IMG/VR virus record: IMGVR_UViG_3300045303_000037
Location: 1 to 42,066 of that record
Strand: one strand, 5' to 3'
Source: a virus
DNA: 42,066 bases
Below are positions 31,633 through 39,323 of the stretch, in pieces. The notes under the pieces are model-generated. The model had not been told where the DNA came from and did not search any database. It saw nothing but the letters and a program-made list of their open reading frames with translations. The position numbers and the translations under genes were made by a program. Each line of letters opens with the position of its first letter. The first letter of the stretch is position 1.

Positions 31633-32042
31633 TGGATGAATTAGCTCAACGGATTGAAGTCCATGAGAGTTTAAGGCTATTTCCCTATACTGACACGGTG
31701 GGCAAGCTTACTATCGGCTACGGACGTAATCTTCAGGATAGAGGACTATCCAAGGCTGAGGCAACATATCTGATGATGAATGACCTAGACGAATCTCGTA
31801 TGGAACTTATACATTACGACTGGTTCAATAAGCTCGATAAGGTTAGGCAGGAAGTACTAATTGAACTGCATTTCAACATCGGTTTAACCCGATTACTCAA
31901 GTTTAAGCAGATGATAGCGTATCTGATAATTGGCGATTACACCAAGGCAGCAGAGCAACTACTCGATAGCCTTTGGGCAAAGCAGGTTGGCAGAACCAGA
32001 TCACAGGATATGGCTAATAGACTCACTACAGGGAAGTACTGA
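31632..32042 (+). CDS. Endolysin, T4-type lysozyme (GH24)
   Basis: 136 residues from the ATG at 31632 (GGAG 8 bases upstream). The catalytic triad is visible: Glu12 in RIEVHES, Asp21 in PYTDT, and Thr27 in GKLTIGYG, spaced as in T4 lysozyme. It hydrolyses the glycan strands of peptidoglycan. No signal or anchor segment is seen, so it needs a holin, but none is recognisable next to it. Confidence 0.92.
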   Translation: MDELAQRIEVHESLRLFPYTDTVGKLTIGYGRNLQDRGLSKAEATYLMMNDLDESRMELIHYDWFNKLDKVRQEVLIELHFNIGLTRLLKFKQMIAYLIIGDYTKAAEQLLDSLWAKQVGRTRSQDMANRLTTGKY

Positions 32043-32443
32043 TGGCACGACAACACACAGAATCTAATGAGCAGATAGCAGCTATGGAGTGGCTAAGACT
32101 TCAGCACCCGAAGATTGCGCTACACACAATGCACATTGGCAACGAGCGTAAAATTTCGTACTGGGCGGGCTACATCATGAAGCAGATGGGAGTCCTCAAG
32201 GGTGCTAGTGACCTCTTCATGGCATGGCCTTGCGGTGGGTATCATGGACTCTTCATAGAAGTTAAATCTAAGACTGGTAAGCCTACTCCTGAGCAGGTAG
32301 CCTTTATAGAGCGTGTTCGTGACGTTGGGTACAGAGCAGAGATTTGCTATGGTGCTGACGAGGTTATCAACACCATGAAGGATTATCTATCTCACCAAGG
32401 CACATCACCATCAGCAATGTCAGCCCCGAATGAAGCAGCTTGA
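32042..32443 (+). CDS. VRR-NUC domain nuclease
   Basis: 133 residues. ALHTMHIGNERKISYWAGYI, then GVLKGASDLFMAWPCGGYHG and LFIEVKSKTGKPTPEQVAFI, hold the VRR-NUC catalytic residues (GASD and ExK). Members cut branched DNA, including Holliday junctions. It overlaps the lysozyme stop by one base and its 3' end overlaps the convergent SSB gene by 52 bases, so it lies next to the recombination operon it may serve. Confidence 0.85.
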   Translation: MARQHTESNEQIAAMEWLRLQHPKIALHTMHIGNERKISYWAGYIMKQMGVLKGASDLFMAWPCGGYHGLFIEVKSKTGKPTPEQVAFIERVRDVGYRAEICYGADEVINTMKDYLSHQGTSPSAMSAPNEAA

Positions 32444-32781
32444 GTCGAAGGTGGATGCTCTTTAGTCTTAGGCATTAGCTGAAGCTGGTAGCCAAGGATG
32501 AAGTGCTTAACCTTGCTGACGCCATCCTTCTCATACTTCTGACTATCGATTTCACCCTGCACATAGAGCAAATCACCGATGTTGACGTACTTCTCTGCAA
32601 TCTCAGCGTTATTGGCATAGAAGGTTACATTATGCCAGGTAACTTTCTCCTGAGTTTCACCGTCTTTCTTAAACTTCTTCGTTGTAACTAAACTAATGTT
32701 ACTAACGCGGATTCCAGTATTGGTAGACCTAGATTCAATCTTACCCACTCTGCCTATAATGTGTGCTGAATTAACGAACAT
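32392..32781 (-). CDS. ssb: Single-stranded DNA-binding protein
   Basis: 129 residues. An OB-fold N-terminus (SAHIIGRVGKIESRSTNTG; VSNISLVTTKKFKKDGETQE; WHNVTFYANNAEIAEKYVNI) is followed by a short linker and an acidic tail ending DGDVPW, like the DDDIPF tip that binds partner proteins. It is the last gene of the leftward recombination operon. Confidence 0.92.
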   Translation of the reverse strand: MFVNSAHIIGRVGKIESRSTNTGIRVSNISLVTTKKFKKDGETQEKVTWHNVTFYANNAEIAEKYVNIGDLLYVQGEIDSQKYEKDGVSKVKHFILGYQLQLMPKTKEHPPSTQAASFGADIADGDVPW

Positions 32782-32790
32782 GATATATCC

Positions 32791-33723
32791 TTATAATTTT
32801 AAAAGCTGGTCAATGAAGTGCTGCGCGTGCTCTACTGGGAGATTGTCGACGCTATCGACCTCATAGTACTTCAACGCCTTATGTAATCGCTCTTCAGTAA
32901 AGATTCTCTCAGTGATGAGTCGTTTAATCTCAGAATGTAATTCAGGCGCTGAGACGACCATAGCAATCTCTTCTCCAGATTCGATGACTTCAGGGTCTTC
33001 CTGAGCAATCGGTCTATCAGGCGAAGGCGCACACAGTCCATTAATCTCCCGAGCATTATTCTCTCCCTGTTTAGCCACAATCTCTTGGGTAAGCCTTTGA
33101 GTCCGTGAACCCTTATTATCGGACACAGTGTAATCGGCATCGATATAATCCTCAACTTCTTCACGAGATTTAATACCCTTTAGCGCATCAGGGAAGGCAT
33201 CTCGGAGACAGAATCCTCTAGCCCTAAGCTTAAGCATACGCTCAGGATATTGCGCCCAGACACCACCTTTGGCTAATAGCCCAGCACGCTTCGCCATGTC
33301 GAGTGTAAAGATGTTCTCCTTATCTTCACGACCCCTGCGCTTGATAACACAGCTATAGCCAACCACAGCATCAGCCTTGACCATGGGAGTCTCAACGATG
33401 TCCACGAAGTCCTTATGAGCCATGCAAAGAGCGAGCATCTCATCACCCCACATACAGGGCTTGCCGTTGATTAGGACAATGCACTGCATAGACTGCTCTG
33501 GTGACATGCCTATGGAGTATCCTATTGCCCAGACCATGAATAGGTCTTGCGGTTTATTACGGAAGCACTTCGGCACAAGCTCTGAGCCAGCCAACTTTGT
33601 GGCCAACTGCATATAGTGTGGCGCTAAGTCCTTCGAGAATAAGCTATCATCCAGACGACTAGCTCTCATGTGATTGCCTTCCGGTAAATCTTCTACAACG
33701 GTTGCTAATGCTGTATCGCTCAT
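32791..33723 (-). CDS. recT: RecT-family annealing protein
   Basis: 310 residues from the ATG at 33723, with GAGGG upstream. DLFMVWAIGYSIGMSPEQSM (early), then NGKPCMWGDEMLALCMAHKD and KENIFTLDMAKRAGLLAKGG, with VWAQYPERMLKLRARGFCLR, are the diagnostic RecT motifs. It anneals single strands exposed by the exonuclease encoded upstream. The spacing between the genes is 8 bases. Confidence 0.92.
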   Translation of the reverse strand: MSDTALATVVEDLPEGNHMRASRLDDSLFSKDLAPHYMQLATKLAGSELVPKCFRNKPQDLFMVWAIGYSIGMSPEQSMQCIVLINGKPCMWGDEMLALCMAHKDFVDIVETPMVKADAVVGYSCVIKRRGREDKENIFTLDMAKRAGLLAKGGVWAQYPERMLKLRARGFCLRDAFPDALKGIKSREEVEDYIDADYTVSDNKGSRTQRLTQEIVAKQGENNAREINGLCAPSPDRPIAQEDPEVIESGEEIAMVVSAPELHSEIKRLITERIFTEERLHKALKYYEVDSVDNLPVEHAQHFIDQLLKL

Positions 33724-33731
33724 GTGATCCC

Positions 33732-34562
33732 TCACTTCAAGTTAAAAACTCTATGTCCCTTCTTGCTAGCCTTCCATGTGGCTAATAATTCACCATCCAG
33801 ACCTACCAGATATTCAGCCGTACCCATATGCGACATAATCGCCATCTTGAATTCTTCCTCACGCGCTGCTAAGTCCTTAAGAGATGATTTAACCTGAGTC
33901 AAACCACTCAGGGCGCCAGATGTCCGGTAGTTAGATTCAACTATCTTATCAGGATGTGGCTTAGGGAATTTCAATCGGCAATCTGAGGTTGATATAGGGT
34001 CAGGCTCAATGCGATTCTGCACACAATGCCAGAAGTCTAAATCCGCTTGCAATATCAGGGATTCCAGAGCTGTATCGCGCTCGTAGATGAACTGCTTGTA
34101 CTCCATTCCACCAATTAGTACAGCACAGTAACCACGTGAAGCATTAGTGATTAAGCACTGTTTGGCAATCTGGATTAGGTATGCTATAGGGATGCCGTCA
34201 GTAAGCGCCATATCCCACTCTTTGCGTTGGAAACTATTGGCTGACTTAGCTTCTACTATTGCGTTCTCGGACTCAATCCAGCCATCCAGATTAGCGAATA
34301 TGAACGGATAATCTGGATGGTATACTGTATCTGGAAAGATGACTGCGAGATCATTTTCTTCTGCGAACCTCTTGATGATAATCGGCTCAAGGGCATTACC
34401 CCAATATTGCTGCTCGGTAACTTCATCAGATGGCTCTATAATTCCGGTCTTCTCAAGGTATAATTGATATGGAGTCTTGTAGCTACTGTAGCCCATTATA
34501 ATGGCAGTATCACTCGCCCCAAGTCCTTCACATCTTCTAGCACGTTGCTCATCCGTTAGCAT
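33732..34562 (-). CDS. YqaJ-family phage exonuclease
   Basis: 276 residues with GGAGGAATT upstream. GLGASDTAIIMGYS, QYWGNALEPIIIKRFAEE, FANLDGWIESEN, AIVEAKSA and AYLIQIAKQCLIT match YqaJ viral recombinases: active-site Glu/Asp/Lys in G-L-E, DGW and EAK, and the QhQ-like helix. It partners RecT and SSB in double-strand break processing. First gene of the leftward operon from the divergent O5 promoter. Confidence 0.9.
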   Translation of the reverse strand: MLTDEQRARRCEGLGASDTAIIMGYSSYKTPYQLYLEKTGIIEPSDEVTEQQYWGNALEPIIIKRFAEENDLAVIFPDTVYHPDYPFIFANLDGWIESENAIVEAKSANSFQRKEWDMALTDGIPIAYLIQIAKQCLITNASRGYCAVLIGGMEYKQFIYERDTALESLILQADLDFWHCVQNRIEPDPISTSDCRLKFPKPHPDKIVESNYRTSGALSGLTQVKSSLKDLAAREEEFKMAIMSHMGTAEYLVGLDGELLATWKASKKGHRVFNLK

Positions 34563-34585
34563 TCAATTCCTCCATGGAAAGCGAT

Positions 34586-34633
34586 ATTATACCACTACAT
34601 GATCTATACATCAACTAGGGTTTATATTATAAT
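34586..34633. promoter_or_regulatory. Divergent promoters sharing operator O5
   Basis: Leftward: -35 TTGATG (34614-34609), 17 bases, perfect -10 TATAAT (34591-34586). Rightward: -35-like TATACA (34605-34610), 17 bases, perfect -10 TATAAT (34628-34633). The operator ATCAACTAGGGTTTAT (34610-34625) overlaps the leftward -35 and fills the rightward spacer, so one bound regulator would control both exo-RecT-SSB and the cro-to-helicase units. Confidence 0.8.
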
Positions 34634-34658
34634 AGACAATTTGCGAGGAGAAGCGCCA

Positions 34659-34862
34659 ATGACCATTGAAGAAGTTGAGAACTGGTTTGGCAATCTGAAT
34701 AAAGTTTGCGTAAGACTAGACATAGCTCCACAGAATTCCACTAGATGGAAGCAACAGGGTTATATCCCTTGGAAGCAGCAGTTCAGGATAGCATTTTGCA
34801 CGGAAGGTGAGTTAATGCCGGATGAGAAAGATCCATATCCAGGTAGATGTTTCAATCAATAG
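34659..34862 (+). CDS. cro: Cro-like repressor
   Basis: 67 residues from the ATG at 34659 (GAGGAG upstream). MTIEEVENWFGNLNKVCVRL, then DIAPQNSTRWKQQGYIPWKQ, is a helix-turn-helix with recognition helix around NSTRWKQQ, followed by the FRIAFCTEGEL segment typical of P22-type Cro/YdaS proteins ('AYQIE..TGG.L'). It is the first gene after O5, which fits autoregulation. No partner CI repressor was found. It is the natural candidate to bind the five ATCAAC...GTTGAT sites. Confidence 0.8.
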   Translation: MTIEEVENWFGNLNKVCVRLDIAPQNSTRWKQQGYIPWKQQFRIAFCTEGELMPDEKDPYPGRCFNQ

Positions 34863-34883
34863 CAACTTAACTTAGGGAAGAGT

Positions 34884-35741
34884 ATGCAACTAAAGCACAA
34901 GATTCAAGCGGGTATAGCTAGCGGTGTGATATTAATTGGATCTCTATATATAGCCTGTAATTTAACTCGCGTCCCTGCTGGCTATAGAGGTGTAATTGTG
35001 AACCTGTATGGCAGCGAAAAGGGTGTATCAGAAGAGTCGGCTGGAGTAGGGCGCTACTACTTAGGATGGAACAAGGAGATGTACCTCTTTCCCACATTCC
35101 TCCAAAATCGCTCATGGACTAAGGGTCAAGCCATTACGATGCAGACTTCAGAGGGTCTTACGATCACCACTGATGCAGGTATTACCTACCAGATTGAGCC
35201 TGACAACATCGTGAAGGTCTTCACTAAGTACCGCTTGGGCATAGATGAGATTACCGACACCTTCCTCCATAATATGGTTCGTGATGCTATGAATGAGGTT
35301 GCAAGCAGGATGACAGTTGACCAGATTTACGGGCTTAAGAAGGAAGAATTCATCAAAGCCGTTAACGCCATCGTAGTTCGAGAAGCTAAGGATAACGGCA
35401 TCAATGTCGACAAGATTTACCTCATAGGCAGCTTTGTACTTCCACCTTCGGTCATGAATTCCATTAACACTAAGATAGAGGCTTCCCAGAATGCGGTTAA
35501 AGTTGAGAATGAGATTGCTACGAGCAGAGCTGAAGCGCAGAAGACTATTGTGGACGCTCAAGCTGCTGCACAACGCATTATCATCAACGCAGAGTCGCAG
35601 GCTAAGGCTAATAAGATTCTTGCGGATAGTCTGACGCAGGAGTTCGTGTCCTATCAAGCTATCCTGAAGTGGGATGGTCGATTACCGACTACCAGTGCAG
35701 GTGGCGCAATACCCTTTATCAATTTAGGAGAACAGAAATGA
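34884..35741 (+). CDS. SPFH/prohibitin-domain membrane protein
   Basis: 285 residues. An N-terminal membrane anchor (about 10-27, AGIASGVILIGSLYIACN) is followed by an SPFH/Band-7 domain (VPAGYRGVIVNLYGSEKGVS; AITMQTSEGLTITTDAGITY; ITDTFLHNMVRDAMNEVASR) and a coiled coil with repeated AEAQKTIVDAQAAAQRIII. Such proteins form large membrane rings that organise domains or guard proteases such as FtsH. In a phage it may modulate host membrane proteolysis or envelope sensing. It is cro's immediate neighbour in the early unit. Confidence 0.85.
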   Translation: MQLKHKIQAGIASGVILIGSLYIACNLTRVPAGYRGVIVNLYGSEKGVSEESAGVGRYYLGWNKEMYLFPTFLQNRSWTKGQAITMQTSEGLTITTDAGITYQIEPDNIVKVFTKYRLGIDEITDTFLHNMVRDAMNEVASRMTVDQIYGLKKEEFIKAVNAIVVREAKDNGINVDKIYLIGSFVLPPSVMNSINTKIEASQNAVKVENEIATSRAEAQKTIVDAQAAAQRIIINAESQAKANKILADSLTQEFVSYQAILKWDGRLPTTSAGGAIPFINLGEQK

Positions 35742-35956
35742 GATGGATGCTCTTTAAGATTATATCGTTCGTATCGGTGTTCATATTCGTGCAGGGTGCA
35801 ATCCTACCTTGGGCAATATCGAATAATGTTATGCCATTATGGGCAGATATCATACTAATTACATTGATTCTCATGATGTGGTTGGCTGTGATTGACCGAC
35901 TTGCACACCATTTACTTAAGGTCTTAAGGAGGAATGATGAACTTTCGGCCGATTGA
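35738..35956 (+). CDS. Two-pass membrane protein
   Basis: 72 residues from the ATG at 35738, which overlaps the SPFH stop (ATGA); GGAGAA upstream. Hydrophobic segments at about residues 6-25 (LFKIISFVSVFIFVQGAILP) and 31-50 (VMPLWADIILITLILMMWLA). The coupling suggests it works with the SPFH protein in the membrane, as NfeD-like partners do, although no NfeD sequence is seen. Confidence 0.6.
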   Translation: MRWMLFKIISFVSVFIFVQGAILPWAISNNVMPLWADIILITLILMMWLAVIDRLAHHLLKVLRRNDELSAD

Positions 35957-36407
35957 TAGCATGGGTGAGGATGAAATCAGGGCTGATCTTGCTCATATTG
36001 AGAAGGAATTAGGCTTAGAAGTGTACCGTCCGTCTATGCACTGGAGAGTTAAATATTCATTAGCAGACCGCGCTAGAGACTTAAGTGCAGCTTTACGTAA
36101 TATGGTAAAGCGCAGACCCATAGGCATACCAGGTAGTAATTCTCCCAATAATGAACACTTAGCTAAGGATGGAATCATGCATATCGAATTTGAAACTGAA
36201 GTAGCCGGAAAATTAACATTCGCGATGGTAGCTGACGGTCAATTATTTGCAACAACCCATGGCTTATATCAGAAATCTTCTGACACCTTACACGAGGCAT
36301 GGCATATATGTAATCCCCAAGGTGACCCAGTAGGTCAGACTGAAAGCTTTGACCATAGTGAAGAGATTGGGAGAATCCTCCCCCCAATTAGAAGGATTGC
36401 GTTCTGA
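35937..36407 (+). CDS. Early protein, unknown
   Basis: 156 residues; AGGAGG is best spaced for the ATG at 35937. A helical, basic first half (LAHIEKELGLEVYRPSMHWR, RDLSAALRNMVKRRPIGIPG) and a beta-type second half (MHIEFETEVAGKLTFAMVAD) might be two domains. No family is recognised. Overlaps both neighbours. Confidence 0.55.
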   Translation: MNFRPIDSMGEDEIRADLAHIEKELGLEVYRPSMHWRVKYSLADRARDLSAALRNMVKRRPIGIPGSNSPNNEHLAKDGIMHIEFETEVAGKLTFAMVADGQLFATTHGLYQKSSDTLHEAWHICNPQGDPVGQTESFDHSEEIGRILPPIRRIAF

Positions 36408-36595
36408 TGAGATCTATAGCTGAGATAGACCAATACCTCACCGCTAATGTCGTAGATGCGAATGAAACATTTCACCTTGAGATTAGCACCGATGAGAATA
36501 AAGATTATCGGAGGGGATTCTACGCCGGGGTTCTTTTCGCCTTCCTCCATGCCAAAGCTAATATAGGGAATATTGAAGATGCTGCTCCTGAATAA
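36407..36595 (+). CDS. Small acidic early protein, unknown
   Basis: 62 residues, coupled to the preceding stop. Its central segment DYRRGFYAGVLFAFLHAKAN is amphipathic. It overlaps the start of the PRPP-synthetase-like gene by 17 bases, placing it in the same translational chain as the NAD genes. Confidence 0.5.
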   Translation: MRSIAEIDQYLTANVVDANETFHLEISTDENKDYRRGFYAGVLFAFLHAKANIGNIEDAAPE

Positions 36596-37415
36596 CCGAC
36601 CCATAGACCATTTCATCTTCCCAGGTGGCGAGATTCAAGTCAGATTGCCTGAGAAGATTGACTCTGAGCGTGTAATCCTGACTTGGAAGCCCATTAACGC
36701 CAGTGAGATTATGTTCCTACAGCTCGTGGTGAATGCCCTTAATCACGCTGGAATTACAGATATTGACCTTGATGTGCTGTATCTGCCATATGCCAGGCAG
36801 GATAGAGTTTGTCAACCAGGTCAGGCATTGAGCCTAGAGGTGATATGTGAGGTGCTTAATCAATTAGAGGTGAAGTTCATGCGCTTCTGGGATGTGCATA
36901 ATCCTGATGTAATGTATGAGCACATATCAGATTTCCGTATGAGCAATATCTCAGACGAAAGCATATTCAAGCGCTATAAGATCTTAGATAACTTTGACCT
37001 TGATAACACCATTATATGCGCTCCAGATAAGGGTGCTAGAGGCAAAGCAGAGGACATTGCTTCATTACTTGAGGTAGGATTTGCAATACATTTCGACAAG
37101 GTCAGATGTGCGGTCAATGGTGCAATTACTGGCATTAAGCCTAATGAGCACAATAGTGATATTGCTGGATGGGAAGTCCTAGTCGTGGATGATATCTGCG
37201 ATGGTGGCAGAACATTTATCGAGGTAGCCAAGGAACTTCGCCTTACCACCGGTGAGAATCTGTACCTCTACGTCACCCACGGCATCTTCAGTAAAGGCTT
37301 AGACGAGCTGCTAGAGTACTACACCCATATCTACTGCCATCACGTTCTGCACGACGATAAGTTCCAATCCAATGACCGCTTAACCATATTGAGGGAATTT
37401 CCGCATGTTCCATAA
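36579..37415 (+). CDS. adps: PRPP-synthetase-like enzyme, candidate ADPR-pyrophosphate synthetase (Adps)
   Basis: 278 residues from the ATG at 36579. The fold and site residues of ribose-phosphate pyrophosphokinase are present: YARQDR (71-76), DVHNP (105-109, catalytic His107), APDKGARGKAEDI (148-160) and the PRPP loop VVDDICDGGRTF (202-213). It is shorter than typical PRS (about 315). It overlaps the NAMPT-like gene by 11 bases. PRS plus NAMPT could simply make NMN. In the NARP1 pathway a PRS homologue instead pyrophosphorylates ADP-ribose so that a NAMPT homologue can attach nicotinamide, rebuilding NAD+ that host immunity destroyed. The absence of an NMN adenylyltransferase favours NARP1, but substrate choice is not proven. 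Confidence 0.8.
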   Translation: MLLLNNRPIDHFIFPGGEIQVRLPEKIDSERVILTWKPINASEIMFLQLVVNALNHAGITDIDLDVLYLPYARQDRVCQPGQALSLEVICEVLNQLEVKFMRFWDVHNPDVMYEHISDFRMSNISDESIFKRYKILDNFDLDNTIICAPDKGARGKAEDIASLLEVGFAIHFDKVRCAVNGAITGIKPNEHNSDIAGWEVLVVDDICDGGRTFIEVAKELRLTTGENLYLYVTHGIFSKGLDELLEYYTHIYCHHVLHDDKFQSNDRLTILREFPHVP

Positions 37416-38904
37416 TCCGCTATTTGCTATCGATTTCTACAAGGTTGACCATCGGAGACAATATCCTGCTGGCACAACAGAGATTTACAGTAATTTTACC
37501 CCGCGATATGTGAAGGAATGCCATAGCTTGCTACCGGATTTCGATAATCAGGTGGTGGTCTTCGGGATTCAAAGCTTTCTGAAGCTCCTTATAGACTACT
37601 GGCAGATAGGATTCTTCGATTGGGATAAGCGTACTGTGATCTCAATCTACAAAGGGTTAATAGAGAAGGCTTTGGGCATTAAGGACTTCGATTGCAGCCA
37701 CTTAGAAGCGCTCCATGACCTTGGTTATCTGCCCATTAGAATCAAAGCTATTGAGGAAGGATCACGTGTCCCAATCGGTGTTCCAGTCCTAACGATAGCC
37801 AATACGCACCCTGAGTTCTTCTGGCTCACTAATTACCTGGAAACCATTATCTCAGCTAGTCTCTGGAAGCCAATGACTTCAGCTACTATTGCGTTCGAGT
37901 TCAAGCGACTCTTGACCAAGTATGCTATCAAGACTGGTGCAGATTTAGACTTCGTAGACTATCAGGCGCATGATTTTAGCTTTAGGGGAATGTCTGGTAT
38001 AGAAGACGCGAGCCTTTCTGGTGCTGCCCATCTTACGAGCTTCAAGGGTACTGACTGCGTAAGTGCGATAGAGCTATTGTATGATCAATACTACGGCATG
38101 AGTGAGGCGGTTGTAGGTGCTAGCGTTCCAGCTACTGAGCACTCAGTTATGACCTGCGGTGGCTCGGAAGGTGAATTCGACACCATCAAGCGCTTAATCA
38201 CTGAGGTTTACCCAGAGGGAATTGTATCAATTGTGTGCGATTCGTATGACTTCTGGAGAACATTGACGGAGTATTTACCCAAGCTTAAGGATGAAATCAA
38301 TGCCAGAGAAGGTAAAGTTGTTGTTCGCCCTGATAGTGGTTATCCCGTTGATATTATTTGCGGGGATGACAGTGGGATGCGTGTTCTTCCAGCTTCACGA
38401 GGCGCTCTCGAATGCCTATGGGACGAATTCGGAGGCACAATCAATGCAGCCGGATACAAGGTACTTAACCCCAAAGTCGGACTCATCTACGGCGATGCAA
38501 TCACCGTGGAGCGAGCTAGTCTAATCTTGGAGAAGATGGAGCAAATGGGGTTCTGCTCTAGCAACATCATATTCGGGGTAGGTAGCTACACATATCAGTA
38601 CGTCACACGCGATACTTTCGGCTTCGCAATGAAGGCTACCAGTGCAGTGATTAATGGTGAGCGCGTGGCTATCTGGAAAGACCCAAAGACTGCGGATGGG
38701 AGTAAGAAGTCTGCTAAAGGGTTGCTGTGTGTCGATTGGGATTTAGAATCTGAGAGATTTAAACTCTATGATAATGTGGATGAAGCTACGGAATTGGCAG
38801 GTATGTTAGAAACCGTATTCGTCGATGGTCAGCTCTGCAATCTTACTAACCTCGGCAAGATACGCGAGAATTTAGATCTTGAATTACAACAACTTATGGA
38901 GTAG
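37405..38904 (+). CDS. namat: NAMPT-like enzyme, candidate nicotinamide ADPR transferase (Namat)
   Basis: 499 residues, close to human NAMPT (491). Catalytic landmarks align: HDFSFRGMSGIEDASLSGAA (189-208), FKGTDCVSA with Asp217, VPATEHSV with catalytic His246, SDSYDFW-like CDSYDFW (278-284), and VVRPDSG (307-313). These residues bind nicotinamide and the phosphoribosyl pyrophosphate in NAMPT. In NARP1 the homologue uses ADPR-PP in place of PRPP and gives NAD+ directly. It is translationally coupled to the gene before and under the Cro-regulated early promoter. Confidence 0.85.
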   Translation: MFHNPLFAIDFYKVDHRRQYPAGTTEIYSNFTPRYVKECHSLLPDFDNQVVVFGIQSFLKLLIDYWQIGFFDWDKRTVISIYKGLIEKALGIKDFDCSHLEALHDLGYLPIRIKAIEEGSRVPIGVPVLTIANTHPEFFWLTNYLETIISASLWKPMTSATIAFEFKRLLTKYAIKTGADLDFVDYQAHDFSFRGMSGIEDASLSGAAHLTSFKGTDCVSAIELLYDQYYGMSEAVVGASVPATEHSVMTCGGSEGEFDTIKRLITEVYPEGIVSIVCDSYDFWRTLTEYLPKLKDEINAREGKVVVRPDSGYPVDIICGDDSGMRVLPASRGALECLWDEFGGTINAAGYKVLNPKVGLIYGDAITVERASLILEKMEQMGFCSSNIIFGVGSYTYQYVTRDTFGFAMKATSAVINGERVAIWKDPKTADGSKKSAKGLLCVDWDLESERFKLYDNVDEATELAGMLETVFVDGQLCNLTNLGKIRENLDLELQQLME

Positions 38905-38924
38905 ATTGATCCCAATTAATGCGG

Positions 38925-38954
38925 GGATTATCCAGGCCTTATACTAGATAATCC
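38925..38954. terminator. Inverted repeat after the NAMPT-like gene
   Basis: GGATTATC (38925-38932) pairs with GATAATCC (38947-38954) across 14 bases; no T-run follows. It may attenuate transcription between the NAD and replication genes. Confidence 0.4.
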
Positions 38955-39102
38955 TCTAATCTCAACCCTTATCCAATGAGTATAGTTAGTAGCCACACAA
39001 GGATCGAAACTATGATAATTTTACCTCATACCGTGCTGATATCAAGCATTTCACAATATTTATTTCAATCCACGATTTATGTTAAGACAAAGGATGTCAA
39101 TT

Positions 39103-39216
39103 ATGAACATATTGGACGTATTGCGTACGAGAATCCTAGAAGAATTCCCAGATATTACAGACGAAGAGTTAACTTTGAGGATAGCTATCGCACATAGATT
39201 GCTTGAAAGAGTGTAG
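39103..39216 (+). CDS. 37-residue microprotein
   Basis: AAGGA precedes the ATG at a good distance. MNILDVLRTRILEEFPDITD followed by EELTLRIAIAHRLLERV forms two amphipathic helices. Nothing else in the 420-base gap is coding. The function is unknown. Confidence 0.45.
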   Translation: MNILDVLRTRILEEFPDITDEELTLRIAIAHRLLERV

Positions 39217-39225
39217 AATTAAAGT

Positions 39226-39238
39226 GGGCTTCCTGCCC
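39226..39238. other. Short hairpin GGGC-TTCCT-GCCC
   Basis: A 4-bp GC hairpin ten bases after the microprotein stop, followed by TAAATAG. It is perhaps an attenuator; too small to be called a terminator with confidence. Confidence 0.3.
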
Positions 39239-39246
39239 TAAATAGC

Positions 39247-39283
39247 GTAACGCATGAAAGTTTAGCCGACCGAATTGCGTTAC
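39247..39283. repeat. GTAACGCA / TGCGTTAC inverted repeat upstream of the O-like gene
   Basis: 8-bp perfect arms (39247-39254, 39276-39283) 21 bases apart, both followed or preceded by CATGAA-like sequence. It could be a binding site for the replication initiator or a regulator of it. Confidence 0.45.
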
Positions 39284-39323
39284 ACATGAACACTATGGTT
39301 ACCAACCACAGGAGAATTATACC

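Noticed and set aside
35148-35657. 169-codon leftward open frame
   Set aside because: It is antisense to the SPFH gene, whose domains are clear. No ribosome site or family was seen.
36579-38904. NARP2-type pathway (NAMPT plus NMN adenylyltransferase)
   Set aside because: No adenylyltransferase (HxGH-type) gene was seen, and the partner is a PRPP-synthetase homologue.
38976-39197. 73-codon rightward frame in the gap before the O-like gene
   Set aside because: There is no Shine-Dalgarno, and it overlaps the better 37-residue ORF at 39103 in another frame. The sequence looks random.
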